NCBI RefSeq assembly: GCF_016103465.1
Contig: NZ_JAEEAP010000031.1
Location: 1 to 39,620, forward strand
DNA: 39,620 nt
Reading direction: 5' to 3'
Source: Streptomyces sabulosicollis
GTDB taxonomy: Bacteria; Actinomycetota; Actinomycetes; Streptomycetales; Streptomycetaceae
In this document: positions 8,279 through 15,475 of the stretch, one piece after another
How positions within the stretch are numbered: position 1 is the first letter of the stretch
Layout: each line of letters begins with the position of its first letter
The notes under the pieces: generated by a model
What the model saw: the letters and a program-made list of their open reading frames with translations, nothing else
Databases searched by the model: none
Told to the model about the DNA's origin: nothing
Program-made: the position numbers and the translations under genes

Positions 8279-9001
8279 ATGGACCAGCCCGACCGTTTCA
8301 TCGTGTCCTGCACCCGCGCTCCTGAGCGGGTCGCCCAGATCCGGCGCATCAGCGCGGCGCACCTACGCCTGTGGGGACTCGGCAACTGCATCGAGACCGT
8401 GACCCTGCTCATCAGCGAACTCGTCACCAACGCCGTCCGATATGGCGAGAGAGGCGAGATCAACTTCTCCCTATCCCACCTGAAGGGAGAGGTACGGGTC
8501 GACGTTGACGACGGAACCCCCGGCCACCCCAGAGTGAAGCGTCCTGCCGCCGACGAGGAAGCCGGACGCGGGATGCTCATCGTCGATGCTCTCGCCGACG
8601 AATGGGGGACGAGCGAGAACGGCAGCCGGACCTGGGCCACCATCGCTGTCCCGGCACCGATGCAGGTCACGCTCGGTTTCTGGTGCGAATGGCGCGGGGC
8701 AGACGGAGAACGCTTCGCCGCATGCGCATCTCCCCTGCCAGCCTCGGCGATCACCTCGGCTCGCGCACAGATGCGGGTTATTGCCTGCGCCCTCGGAGAA
8801 CCCATCTTCGCGGATCTTTGGGACTGGCTGTCCGAGGGGTGGCGCGATGCCGCCGCAGCGCTGGAACGTGGCGAGGACTTCACCCTCCGCCTCGTGGCTG
8901 GCCCGCACGCCTTCGTCTGGCACTCACGTCCCGTCCGCTTCCTCCCCATGGCCCTCGTAGCCCCAGAGGGGAGTGAATGCGAGTGCTGCGTTACTGGGTA
9001 G
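8279..9001 (+). CDS. ATP-binding (HATPase, anti-sigma-like) protein with C-terminal extension
   Basis: 240 residues. Residues 1-128 form a GHKL ATPase of the RsbW/SpoIIAB type: N box ELVTNAVRYG (E47, N51), G1 VDVDDGTPG, and G2 EAGRGMLIVDALADEWG. The family acts as serine kinases or anti-sigma factors and in Streptomyces often sits next to XRE regulators. The last 110 residues (ending ECECCVTG) are not part of the ATPase fold and I do not recognise them. It overlaps the next gene by 25 bp, which suggests co-translation. The partner sigma or anti-anti-sigma factor is not in the window. Confidence 0.88.
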   Translation: MDQPDRFIVSCTRAPERVAQIRRISAAHLRLWGLGNCIETVTLLISELVTNAVRYGERGEINFSLSHLKGEVRVDVDDGTPGHPRVKRPAADEEAGRGMLIVDALADEWGTSENGSRTWATIAVPAPMQVTLGFWCEWRGADGERFAACASPLPASAITSARAQMRVIACALGEPIFADLWDWLSEGWRDAAAALERGEDFTLRLVAGPHAFVWHSRPVRFLPMALVAPEGSECECCVTG

Positions 9002-9492
9002 AGGTGACCGGGGAAGGGCCGGTAGGCGGCCACATCGTGCGCGTCGTGCTCGGCCACCACGACGCCAGGAACCGCCGACTCGCCCTACGACGCATCCGTG
9101 GACATGCCCTTCACATCGCCGACGGGCTCGACCCCAGCCCCGAGGCGTCCTGGTTCGGCAGCGCCCCCATGCAGCCGGTGAGCGACGACCTGCCTGACGT
9201 ACCAGCGCTCTTCCGCGCCTGGTGCGACGACGTGGTGCAGCAGGAAGCCGCCCTCACTCAGCTTGCCGCGGGGAAACCCTTCAGGCTCACTGCCGCCGAC
9301 CACACCGGGCAATACTCGCTGACCGTCTGGCCCGTAACCCTCCCAACTCGGCAGGAGGACACGCTCGGTGCCACGGCAGCGAACCCCATATGCCCCCGCT
9401 CCAGCCGCCGACGCCACAGGAAGCCTCGCCATGCGGCGAGGAAGGCACCTTGGTGGCCGGGGCGGGTCCCGGGTCCCGTCTCCGCTGTGTGA
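8977..9492 (+). CDS. Hypothetical protein downstream of the HATPase gene
   Basis: 171 residues, starting inside the end of the HATPase gene. Residues 1-130 look like a real globular protein (RYWVEVTGEGPVGGHIVRVV, DVPALFRAWCDDVVQQEAAL). The last 40 residues are arginine/proline rich and look like an out-of-frame read, so a frameshift after about 9350 is possible. I do not recognise the family. Its position in the run suggests a shared task with the HATPase protein and the peptide that follows. Confidence 0.6.
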   Translation: MRVLRYWVEVTGEGPVGGHIVRVVLGHHDARNRRLALRRIRGHALHIADGLDPSPEASWFGSAPMQPVSDDLPDVPALFRAWCDDVVQQEAALTQLAAGKPFRLTAADHTGQYSLTVWPVTLPTRQEDTLGATAANPICPRSSRRRHRKPRHAARKAPWWPGRVPGPVSAV

Positions 9493-9574
9493 ACTGGAGG
9501 CTCCCCCGACCTCGCAAGGGCAGGTCGACAGCGCGAGGCGGGACCCGCATGAAGCCACCACGAGGAGAGGTGCG

Positions 9575-9724
9575 GTGCCAGCACCACTGGATGACGGCGA
9601 TGAGGTGTCCGACCTGATCGGCGCCATCACCACCAGCACCAGCACCAGCACCAGCACCAGCACCAGCGATGACCAACCCGATGACCAGCGCGTCCGCGCG
9701 CCCAACGAAACGAGGGACAGATGA
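9575..9724 (+). CDS. 49-aa peptide with (Thr-Ser)6 repeat
   Basis: A GTG start at 9575 follows GAGGAGAGG (9562-9570). The stop overlaps the ATG of the HemB-like gene (ATGA, 9721-9724). The product has an acidic leader-like N-terminus (PAPLDDGDEVSDLIGAI), then Thr and six Thr-Ser pairs, then an acidic/basic tail. The frame is open further upstream to 9368, but only this start has a good ribosome binding site. The leader-then-Ser/Thr-block layout resembles precursors of ribosomal peptides, though no Cys is present. A plain repeat-bearing linker peptide is equally possible. Confidence that it is translated is moderate; function unknown. Confidence 0.5.
   Translation: MPAPLDDGDEVSDLIGAITTSTSTSTSTSTSDDQPDDQRVRAPNETRDR
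9632..9667 (+). repeat. Hexanucleotide tandem repeat (ACCAGC)6
   Basis: Six exact copies of ACCAGC, in frame with the small peptide gene, where they encode alternating Thr and Ser. Slippage in six-base units would change peptide length without shifting frame. Confidence 0.95.
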
Positions 9725-10695
9725 GCGTTACTGCGACGCCACGAGCACGAAGTCGCAGCGCCACGAACCCACTTCGCAGCCGTCCGGCCGTCCGCCGCTT
9801 CCTGGAAGGCCCGGCACTCACCCCCGCGGACCTGTCCATGGTGCTGCTCGTCACCGAGCAGCAGGCCGACCGCCCCATGCCAACCCTCACGGTCCCGGAG
9901 ATCCCCGCGACGGTGCGCGAGGCCCGATTACACGGCATCCGATCGGTCAAGATCTTCGCCGAGTCCAGCCGACGGGACGCCACGGGAGAGATCTCGGTCG
10001 TGCCCGACGTGCTCATGGCCCGGGCTGTCCGCGCCGCGAAGGACGCGGAACCGGACCTCGCGGTCATGACGGAGACGTGTCTGTGCTCGTACACCGACTC
10101 CGGGCTCTGCTACGTCACCGACGTACACGGCCGCCCGGACATCCCCGCCACGGTCGACGTCACCGCCCGGCAAGCCGTCGCACACGCGGCGGCGGGAGCC
10201 GACATCGTGGGGCCGGCCTCCATGGTGCTCGGCACCACGCAAGGCGCCCGAACCGCGCTGAACGACGAAGGCTTCAGCAGCGTCTCCGTCATGCCACACG
10301 TGATCTTCTGGAGCAGCCTCTACGACGGATTCCGACACACCATGGGCGCCACACTCAAGGCAGGCGTCGACCGCGAGTTCCAGATCAATCCCGGCAAGCC
10401 CGAGCAGTTCATCGACGCGGCACTCCAGCTCGTCCAGGACGGTGCCGACATGCTCCTGCTGGAGCCCGCCATGTTCACCGCCGACGTGTTGATGCACTTG
10501 AGGCAGCACACCCGGGCACCGCTGTTCCCGTTCTCGGTGTCCGGCGAGTACACCGCGCTCTCGTCCCTCGACCCCAAGACCGGCAAACGAGACGTGCGCA
10601 GGCTCATCGAACTCTTCACCATGCTCAAGCGAGCCGGAGCCGACGCCAGCGTGACGTACGCGGCGCTGGACATCGCCCGGCAGCTCAGCCGCTAG
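9721..10695 (+). CDS. Porphobilinogen synthase (HemB) homologue lacking both active-site lysines
   Basis: 324 residues, collinear with HemB over its length. It keeps the zinc-type cysteines (C120, C122, C130 in ETCLCSYTDSGLC), the FQINP block, VSGEY (273-277) and the TYAALDIA tail. Where HemB has the first Schiff-base lysine (SYSxKxASSFYGPFR) it has PHVIFWSSLYDGFR, with Ile195 at the Lys position. Where HemB has the second (VKP) it has LEP, with Glu248. The MDG aspartate is also gone. Normal 5-aminolevulinate condensation therefore looks impossible, so it is probably a neofunctionalised member. Ribosome binding site GAGGGA before the ATG. It is the last gene of the plus-strand run and is convergent with hemC. 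Confidence 0.85.
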   Translation: MSVTATPRARSRSATNPLRSRPAVRRFLEGPALTPADLSMVLLVTEQQADRPMPTLTVPEIPATVREARLHGIRSVKIFAESSRRDATGEISVVPDVLMARAVRAAKDAEPDLAVMTETCLCSYTDSGLCYVTDVHGRPDIPATVDVTARQAVAHAAAGADIVGPASMVLGTTQGARTALNDEGFSSVSVMPHVIFWSSLYDGFRHTMGATLKAGVDREFQINPGKPEQFIDAALQLVQDGADMLLLEPAMFTADVLMHLRQHTRAPLFPFSVSGEYTALSSLDPKTGKRDVRRLIELFTMLKRAGADASVTYAALDIARQLSR

Positions 10696-11627
10696 ACCGC
10701 AGCCTCGGCCCGTATCTCGCCGAGGATCGAACGCGCGCCCTGGCCGATCAGCTCTCCGGCCAGGGCCTCTCCGAGCCGTTCCGGCTCGGAGAGCGCCCCC
10801 GAGAGCGACCCGGAAACCTGACGGGTTCCGTCGAGCGACGTCACCTGTGCATAAAGCGAAAGCGATCCATCCGAGCGGACCTCCGCATAGGCCCCCACAG
10901 GCACGCTGCATCCGCCGTGCAACTCGGCAAGGAGTGCCCGCTCGGCCCGGACCTGAGCATCAACCGCGAGATCTCCAGCGGTGGAAAGAATCTCCTGAAT
11001 CGCCGCGCTGTCCTCACGCACCTGAATGCCAAGGGCCCCTTGGCCCGGCGATGGCGGAAAGAGATCGACGGGCAGAATCTCACCGATAGCTTCATCCAGC
11101 CCGAGACGTCGAAGCCCCGCGACCGCCAAAACCACGGCATCAAGCCCCATGGTCTCGATCTTCTTCAGCCTCGGCGGGACGTTACCCCGAATCGGCACGA
11201 CCTCAACATCAGGCCGCACCGCCAGCAGTTGGGCGATGCGCCGCGGAGCCCCGGTCCCCACCCGGGCCCCTTTGCGCAGCCCACCGAGGGTGCTCCCACA
11301 CAAGGCGTCGCGTACGTCCTCCCGGCCCGGCGGGGGCATCAGAATGAGACCCGGGGGATTCGCCGTAGGCAGATCCTTCAGGGAATGGATGACCACATCC
11401 ACATCTCCCCGAGCCAGCGCGGCTTCCTGTTCTGTACTGAATGCACTTCCGCCGCTCACGGCCGAGACATCCGAAACCAGCGACTTCCGGTCCTTGTCAC
11501 CCCCTTCGAGAATCACTCGGTGAGTAAAGGTGACCTCAGGGAATCGCTCACGCAAGGGAGCAAGATATTCGCGCACCTGAACCTTGGCAAGGTTGCTTGC
11601 ACGCGAGCCTACGAAGTACGTATCCAC
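10692..11627 (-). CDS. hemC: Hydroxymethylbilane synthase (porphobilinogen deaminase)
   Basis: About 311 residues from the GTG at 11627, which has GGGAG nine bases upstream; a TTG at 11636 would add three residues. Key features are present: GSRASNLAKVQ, HSLKDLP with the catalytic Asp, GAPRR and RGNV for substrate binding, and the cofactor cysteine in HGGCSVPVGAYA (Cys243 counted from the TTG). The enzyme polymerises four porphobilinogens into hydroxymethylbilane in the cytosol. Its stop shares the palindrome CTAG with the stop of the HemB-like gene on the other strand. It is probably a second copy, since heme genes are normally in a core operon; that cannot be checked here. Confidence 0.92.
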   Translation of the reverse strand: MDTYFVGSRASNLAKVQVREYLAPLRERFPEVTFTHRVILEGGDKDRKSLVSDVSAVSGGSAFSTEQEAALARGDVDVVIHSLKDLPTANPPGLILMPPPGREDVRDALCGSTLGGLRKGARVGTGAPRRIAQLLAVRPDVEVVPIRGNVPPRLKKIETMGLDAVVLAVAGLRRLGLDEAIGEILPVDLFPPSPGQGALGIQVREDSAAIQEILSTAGDLAVDAQVRAERALLAELHGGCSVPVGAYAEVRSDGSLSLYAQVTSLDGTRQVSGSLSGALSEPERLGEALAGELIGQGARSILGEIRAEAAV

Positions 11628-11636
11628 GGCAATCAA

Positions 11637-12061
11637 CTCCCGACAGGCGATGGGCCGTCAAGTCATCGTACTCGCCACAGGAATGTCATTATGCCGACCC
11701 ATTGTCGGGATAATCGACGTTGACTTCTTTCCTGAAATGTTAGGGCACGCTGGAGCTGGGCCTACTCGCCCAAGATCAGTCACGCGAGCCATCCACCCCC
11801 CGGGTCCTCCGGCCACAGGCCGGAAGCCAACATGAGAACACAGCTGGATCAGGCCCACGCACAGCCAACCGAAGCTGACGCGCGCGACGCCGCTGGGCAG
11901 CGGACGCCGACCGCTGCCCCCGTAGACGGCGGCTGATTGGTCGTTCCGCTGCGGATGCGCGGCGCGTGACCCGCACCGTGGCGTTCGTACGCGACGGGGA
12001 CCGGCTCATCAGCGAGTCTGATCTCGCCCCGGTAGGGGCGACAGGCCCTGGTCGGACAAGA
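11637..12061. other. Non-coding stretch upstream of hemC
   Basis: Contains a relatively A/T-rich block (about 11660-11750, including ATGTCATTATGCC and TTCTTTCCTGAAATG) that probably holds the hemC promoter on the minus strand. I see no gene I would defend in the remainder. Confidence 0.4.
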
Positions 12062-12083
12062 GGCACCGGTGAGAACCGGTGCC
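12062..12083 (-). terminator. Hairpin terminator after the lipoprotein gene
   Basis: Perfect stem GGCACCGGT / ACCGGTGCC with loop GAGA. On the minus strand it is followed by CTCTTGTC. It lies about 85 bp past the stop of the lipoprotein gene. Confidence 0.65.
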
Positions 12084-12169
12084 CCTTCTGTCGTCCCGGG
12101 CAGCCTGCCGTCAACGAGCGGCGACGATCAGACGCATCGTCTGCTTGCTACGGTCACCGACCGGTCGAC

Positions 12170-12532
12170 TCAGGACTTCTTGATCTTTGAGTAGATCTTC
12201 GACTTGCGGACCTCGTCTGTGGAGAAGACGTGGACGATCCCGCCGAACGTGGTGTCGGTGAAGTACTGACCAGGCCGGTCGTTTGCCTCGAATTCGATGT
12301 CGACGCGCTTGCCGTTCTGGGGGTCGATGCACGACAGGTCGATGTCCCCATCGCTGCCGCGTACCAGCTGCTCGCACCGGTGACGCTCTATGAACGTGTC
12401 GAAGTCGGTGGCCTTGACCTTGTCGTCCTTGCCTTTGCCGCAGCCGGCCAAGCCGAGCACGGCGACACTGAGGGTCAGCAATGCGATCGACGGGCGTGCT
12501 CGGTGTGACCGTCCCACAGCGGCAACACTCAT
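12170..12532 (-). CDS. Small secreted lipoprotein
   Basis: 120 residues. It has a basic N-terminus (RSHRARP), a hydrophobic core (SIALLTLSVAVLGLAG) and a lipobox LAGC, so Cys31 would be lipidated and the protein anchored outside the membrane. The mature part has two further cysteines (HRCEQL and LSCIDP) that could form a disulfide. The fold has no name I recognise. The ribosome binding site GAGGAG lies 12 bases before the ATG. A palindrome matching the putative BlaI operators lies 44-60 bp upstream, so it is probably stress-induced together with the Ter genes. Confidence 0.85.
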   Translation of the reverse strand: MSVAAVGRSHRARPSIALLTLSVAVLGLAGCGKGKDDKVKATDFDTFIERHRCEQLVRGSDGDIDLSCIDPQNGKRVDIEFEANDRPGQYFTDTTFGGIVHVFSTDEVRKSKIYSKIKKS

Positions 12533-12575
12533 AATGACCTTGAACTCCTCACTCGTTACCAGGAACCGCAGAGTG

Positions 12576-12592
12576 TTCTACAGCTCTGTAGA
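12576..12592 (-). promoter_or_regulatory. BlaI-type operator candidate 1 (lipoprotein gene)
   Basis: TCTACA-GCTC-TGTAGA is a perfect 16-bp palindrome upstream of the lipoprotein gene. It matches the sites at 24556, 26176 and 28196. Confidence 0.65.
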
Positions 12593-12890
12593 GGCATGAA
12601 CCCCGCTGAAGAATACTGGCTCTTGCCCCCAGGGGAGTTGGCAGGCCCTGATCCGTGCCAAGTCGGCTCGAAGTAGACGGCTGGGCAGATGCGAAGGGGC
12701 GCTGACCCCAGGCCAGGGCCCCCTCACCTCTCACGATCCCCGGTCTGATCAAGCCAGGCTGGAGCCGGTGCTCTCGACCAGAATCGACCGCCGCACGTCA
12801 CTGCGGACGGCGGCAAGGCCGTCTTCCAGCTCCCCCACCCGGGCTATCAGGTCCGCAGAGCCCATCTGGTCCAGCTACTCAGAAGCTGCT
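12593..12890. other. Intergenic; possible truncated minus-strand coding tail
   Basis: A short minus-strand frame at 12749-12865 (38 residues, with ARVGELEDGLAAVRSDV) has coding-like heptads but no ribosome binding site. It may be the tail of a lost gene. Nothing else is seen. Confidence 0.3.
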
Positions 12891-12891
12891 T

Positions 12892-12912
12892 CGGAACTGT
12901 TGAGCAGTTCCG
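12892..12912. promoter_or_regulatory. Inverted repeat upstream of the TetR gene
   Basis: Eight-base perfect arms (CGGAACTG and its complement CAGTTCCG) with a five-base spacer, 33 bp before the tetR-type start. The position and symmetry suit autoregulation by the TetR protein. This is inference. Confidence 0.5.
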
Positions 12913-12945
12913 TTCTGCTGGTGGGCTCGTGATTACGCTGCGGGC

Positions 12946-13560
12946 ATGAGGGCGGTGGAGAAGAGTGATCTGACGGGGCGGGCGCGGTTGCGTGAGGCTG
13001 CGCTGGAGCTGTTTGCCGAACGGGGGTTCGAGGCAACGTCGACGCGAGCGGTGGCAGCGGCTGCGGGACTGTCGCCGGCGTTGGTGACCCGGCACTTCGG
13101 GTCGAAGGAGGGGCTGCGCGCCGCGGTCGATGAGTATGTGCTGGAGCGGATCGGCAAGGAACTGTCCGAGGTGGATCCGGATGCCGGGCTTATGGAGTCG
13201 CTCGGCGAGGTGTCGACCCGGCTGTTCGGGGAGGACCTGGTACTGCGGGGCTACCTGCGGCATGTCCTGCTGGAGGACAGCGCGGCAAGTTCGGACCTGT
13301 TCGGGCGAATGTTGAGCGGTGCCCGGGCGGAGCTGGGGCGGTTGTCCGCGGCATACGGCAAGCAGGCACCGAGCAGCGAGTGGGCGCCGTTTCAGGTGCT
13401 GTGCCTGGTCCTTGGGCCGCTGCTGCTGGAGCGGGTGATGCAGCCTCACTGTGATGAGCCGATGTTCGATCCGGCGGTGCTGGCGCGACGCAGCGCGGCC
13501 AATCAACGCCTGCTCTTGCAGGGACTGTACGGATACCTGGAGGACGGAACGGGGGGATAG
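12946..13560 (+). CDS. TetR-family transcriptional regulator
   Basis: 204 residues. The N-terminal helix-turn-helix is canonical: RLREAALELFAERGFEATST, then VAAAAGLSPALVTRHFGSKE. The C-terminal ligand-binding half is helical with no named subfamily. The acyltransferase gene follows 73 bp downstream on the same strand and is the most likely target or operon partner. The inverted repeat at 12892-12912 is a candidate operator. Confidence 0.93.
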   Translation: MRAVEKSDLTGRARLREAALELFAERGFEATSTRAVAAAAGLSPALVTRHFGSKEGLRAAVDEYVLERIGKELSEVDPDAGLMESLGEVSTRLFGEDLVLRGYLRHVLLEDSAASSDLFGRMLSGARAELGRLSAAYGKQAPSSEWAPFQVLCLVLGPLLLERVMQPHCDEPMFDPAVLARRSAANQRLLLQGLYGYLEDGTGG

Positions 13561-13633
13561 CCCCAGTGCGAGGTGTACAAGTGTTGAGCATCCTGAACGC
13601 ATGTACACACTCCACTCTGGTGCATCCTCTGCC

Positions 13634-14806
13634 ATGCGCCCTGACCACCGTCTGGACTGGCTCGACAACTTACGGATCGCGCTGACAGTCCAGGTCGTGG
13701 TCCACCACGCTGCCCAGCCCTACGGGCCGGACGACTGGTGGTATGTCGAGGGGCAGCCGCGCACCCCGGGCCTGGCCACGCTGTCCGCGGTCGACGGGGC
13801 GTTCTTCATGAGTCTGTTCTTCTTCGTCTCCGCGGCCTTCGTGCCAGGCTCGTACCATCGGCGCGGAGCCTGGCTTTTCCTGAAGAGCCGCCTGGTCAGG
13901 CTCGGTATCCCGGTGGTGGTCGGCGCGCTGACGATCGTGCCCGGCCTGATGTACACGTACTACGTTCACTATCGCGGCTACCCGCCCATCTCCTTCCCGC
14001 GTTACTTCCTGGACGTCTACCTGGGCCTGGCGGAGAAACCTGCGGGCTGGACGGGGCCATCCTGGCCGGACCTGCAATTCGGGCACCTGTGGTTCATCCA
14101 GAACCTGCTCGCCTACACCGTGTTGTACGTCATCTGCAGCCAGGTCGGCCGTCTGCTGCGACGCCCCCGACGCGACGAGCGGGTGCGTGGTGAGCGCCCC
14201 GCACCGGGGCATGGGGCGCTGCTGTGGCTGACGGCAGCGATCACGGCCGCGACCTTTCTCATACGGCTGAGGTACCCGCTGGACAAGTGGATCCCGGTGC
14301 TGGACTTCCTACAGGTCGAGCCCGCCCGGGTACCGCAGTACGCGGCCTTCTTCACCCTCGGTGTGCTCGCACACCGTCACCACTGGCTGGAGAGGTTCGA
14401 TGCCCGCATCGGATGGGTGTGGCTGGGCGTCGGGCTGGCGGCAGCCACCTCGCTGTTCGTGACGGGAGCGGACTCCGGCTGGTTCGCCCCGGGGGGCTTC
14501 AACGGGCCCGCCCTCGCCTGGGCGGCGTACGACAGCGCCTTGTGCGTGTCCCTGTGCGTCGGGCTGCTCACCCTGTTCCGTGAGACGGTCACCAGTACAA
14601 GCCGCTTCTCCAAGGAACTGGCAGCGGATTCGTACGGCGTGTACATCATTCATGTGCCGCTGGTGGTGATCGTGCAGAACTACCTGGCGGGACGCGACCT
14701 GTCCGCGATCGGTGCATGGGCCACGTCCAGCGTGCTCGCCATCGGGACTGCCTTCGCGCTCGCTGCCGGGCTGCGCCGCTTGCCTGGTGGCCGCCGGGTT
14801 CTATGA
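13634..14806 (+). CDS. Acyltransferase-3 family membrane protein
   Basis: About 390 residues from the ATG at 13634 (an ATG at 13601 is also possible; neither has a strong ribosome binding site). It starts with the family signature RLDWLDNLRIALTVQVVVHH, where the last His is the usual catalytic position, and continues with about ten membrane helices (FFMSLFFFVSAAFVPG, GHLWFIQNLLAYTVLYVI, YGVYIIHVPLVVIVQNYL). Such proteins O-acylate sugars, glycans or small molecules at the membrane. Its neighbour TetR suggests inducible expression. Confidence 0.88.
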   Translation: MRPDHRLDWLDNLRIALTVQVVVHHAAQPYGPDDWWYVEGQPRTPGLATLSAVDGAFFMSLFFFVSAAFVPGSYHRRGAWLFLKSRLVRLGIPVVVGALTIVPGLMYTYYVHYRGYPPISFPRYFLDVYLGLAEKPAGWTGPSWPDLQFGHLWFIQNLLAYTVLYVICSQVGRLLRRPRRDERVRGERPAPGHGALLWLTAAITAATFLIRLRYPLDKWIPVLDFLQVEPARVPQYAAFFTLGVLAHRHHWLERFDARIGWVWLGVGLAAATSLFVTGADSGWFAPGGFNGPALAWAAYDSALCVSLCVGLLTLFRETVTSTSRFSKELAADSYGVYIIHVPLVVIVQNYLAGRDLSAIGAWATSSVLAIGTAFALAAGLRRLPGGRRVL

Positions 14807-14839
14807 GCTGGGCCAGGTCGGCCGTTTACGAGGATCGAT

Positions 14840-14947
14840 TCAAGCCGCCGGTGCGAGCTGATTCTGACGGGCTGGTCTGCGCGTGAGGCGGGTCATGAGA
14901 GTGATCGCGGCCCAGGCGATCAGGGTCTCTGAATGCTGGACGAGCCG
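14840..14947 (-). pseudogene. IS5-type transposase 3' remnant
   Basis: The minus frame ends RLVQHSETLIAWAAITLMTR and runs to a TGA. This pattern (QHSETLI.WAAI.LMTRRL) is the usual C-terminus of IS5-group transposases in Streptomyces. Only about 35 codons remain and no terminal inverted repeats are seen. Confidence 0.6.
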
Positions 14948-15014
14948 TGGTGGGCGAGGCCCCTTTCGATCGGAAGCCAGCAGGCGTCAGCTCCTGACAG
15001 GCCCGGCGCCGAAC

Positions 15015-15323
15015 TCAACGGGAGGCGGTCGGGCCACTCTCGGGCGTGGGGCCGCCCTCGCGTGCCGGGCGGGCGGGGGTGGTATCGCCAGGTGCCACCT
15101 GGATGATGTGCGGCGCCGCGTGCGCATCGGCCTCCGCCTCGGGCTGAGCGGCGGTCTCCGCTTGCGGGCTCTCGTCCTTCATCGCCCGGGTCTCGCTTTT
15201 GAGGATCCGCAGTGACTTGCCCAGCGCGCGGGCGGTGTCCGGCAGCTTCTTGGAGCCGAACAACACGATCATCACGATCGCCACGATCAGCAGGTGCCAG
15301 GGTTCCAGTCCATTTCGCAGCAT
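15015..15323 (-). CDS. tatA: TatA/E-type Sec-independent translocase subunit (copy 1)
   Basis: 102 residues. A short N-terminal membrane helix (HLLIVAIVMIVLFGSKKLPD) is followed by the amphipathic helix TARALGKSLRILKSETRAMKD and an acidic, disordered tail; this is the TatA layout. FGSKKLPD is the family's FGxxKLPD hinge. I chose the ATG at 15323 because the frame upstream does not look coding. TatA oligomers form the twin-arginine export pore. The tail ends with an HIIQVAPGD motif that recurs in the second TatA copy at 30.4 kb. No tatC is in the window. Confidence 0.88.
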   Translation of the reverse strand: MLRNGLEPWHLLIVAIVMIVLFGSKKLPDTARALGKSLRILKSETRAMKDESPQAETAAQPEAEADAHAAPHIIQVAPGDTTPARPAREGGPTPESGPTASR

Positions 15324-15402
15324 CGCCGCGCCACCTCTTCCTTCTCGCATGCAACGGGCCCACACATGCCCCAGGGGCACCTTCACGGTGAAGCTTGCTA
15401 CA

Positions 15403-15414
15403 TTGCGCAACTGT
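15403..15414. promoter_or_regulatory. TTGCGCAA palindrome between tatA and the LCP gene
   Basis: TTGCGCAACTGT lies in the divergent intergenic region. It shares TTGCGCAACTG with the perfect palindrome at 20278-20291 near the arsR-type gene, so the same regulator may bind both. Inference. Confidence 0.35.
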
Positions 15415-15475
15415 ACAACCAGGAGTCGGCCTCGACCGTCTTCCCTTTTGAACAGTCGCGCGGATAAGGACTCGA

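Noticed and set aside
10692-11627. hemC as a decayed gene like its HemB-like neighbour
   Set aside because: All key residues checked (HSLKDLP, the arginine blocks, the cofactor Cys in HGGC) are present and the frame is intact.
9669-11723. 684-codon open frame on the plus strand
   Set aside because: It runs first out of frame through the HemB-like gene and then antisense to hemC, with no recognisable domain. It is an artefact of high GC.
11966-12190. 74-codon frame between hemC and the lipoprotein gene
   Set aside because: It crosses a terminator hairpin, has no ribosome binding site and no domain-like sequence.
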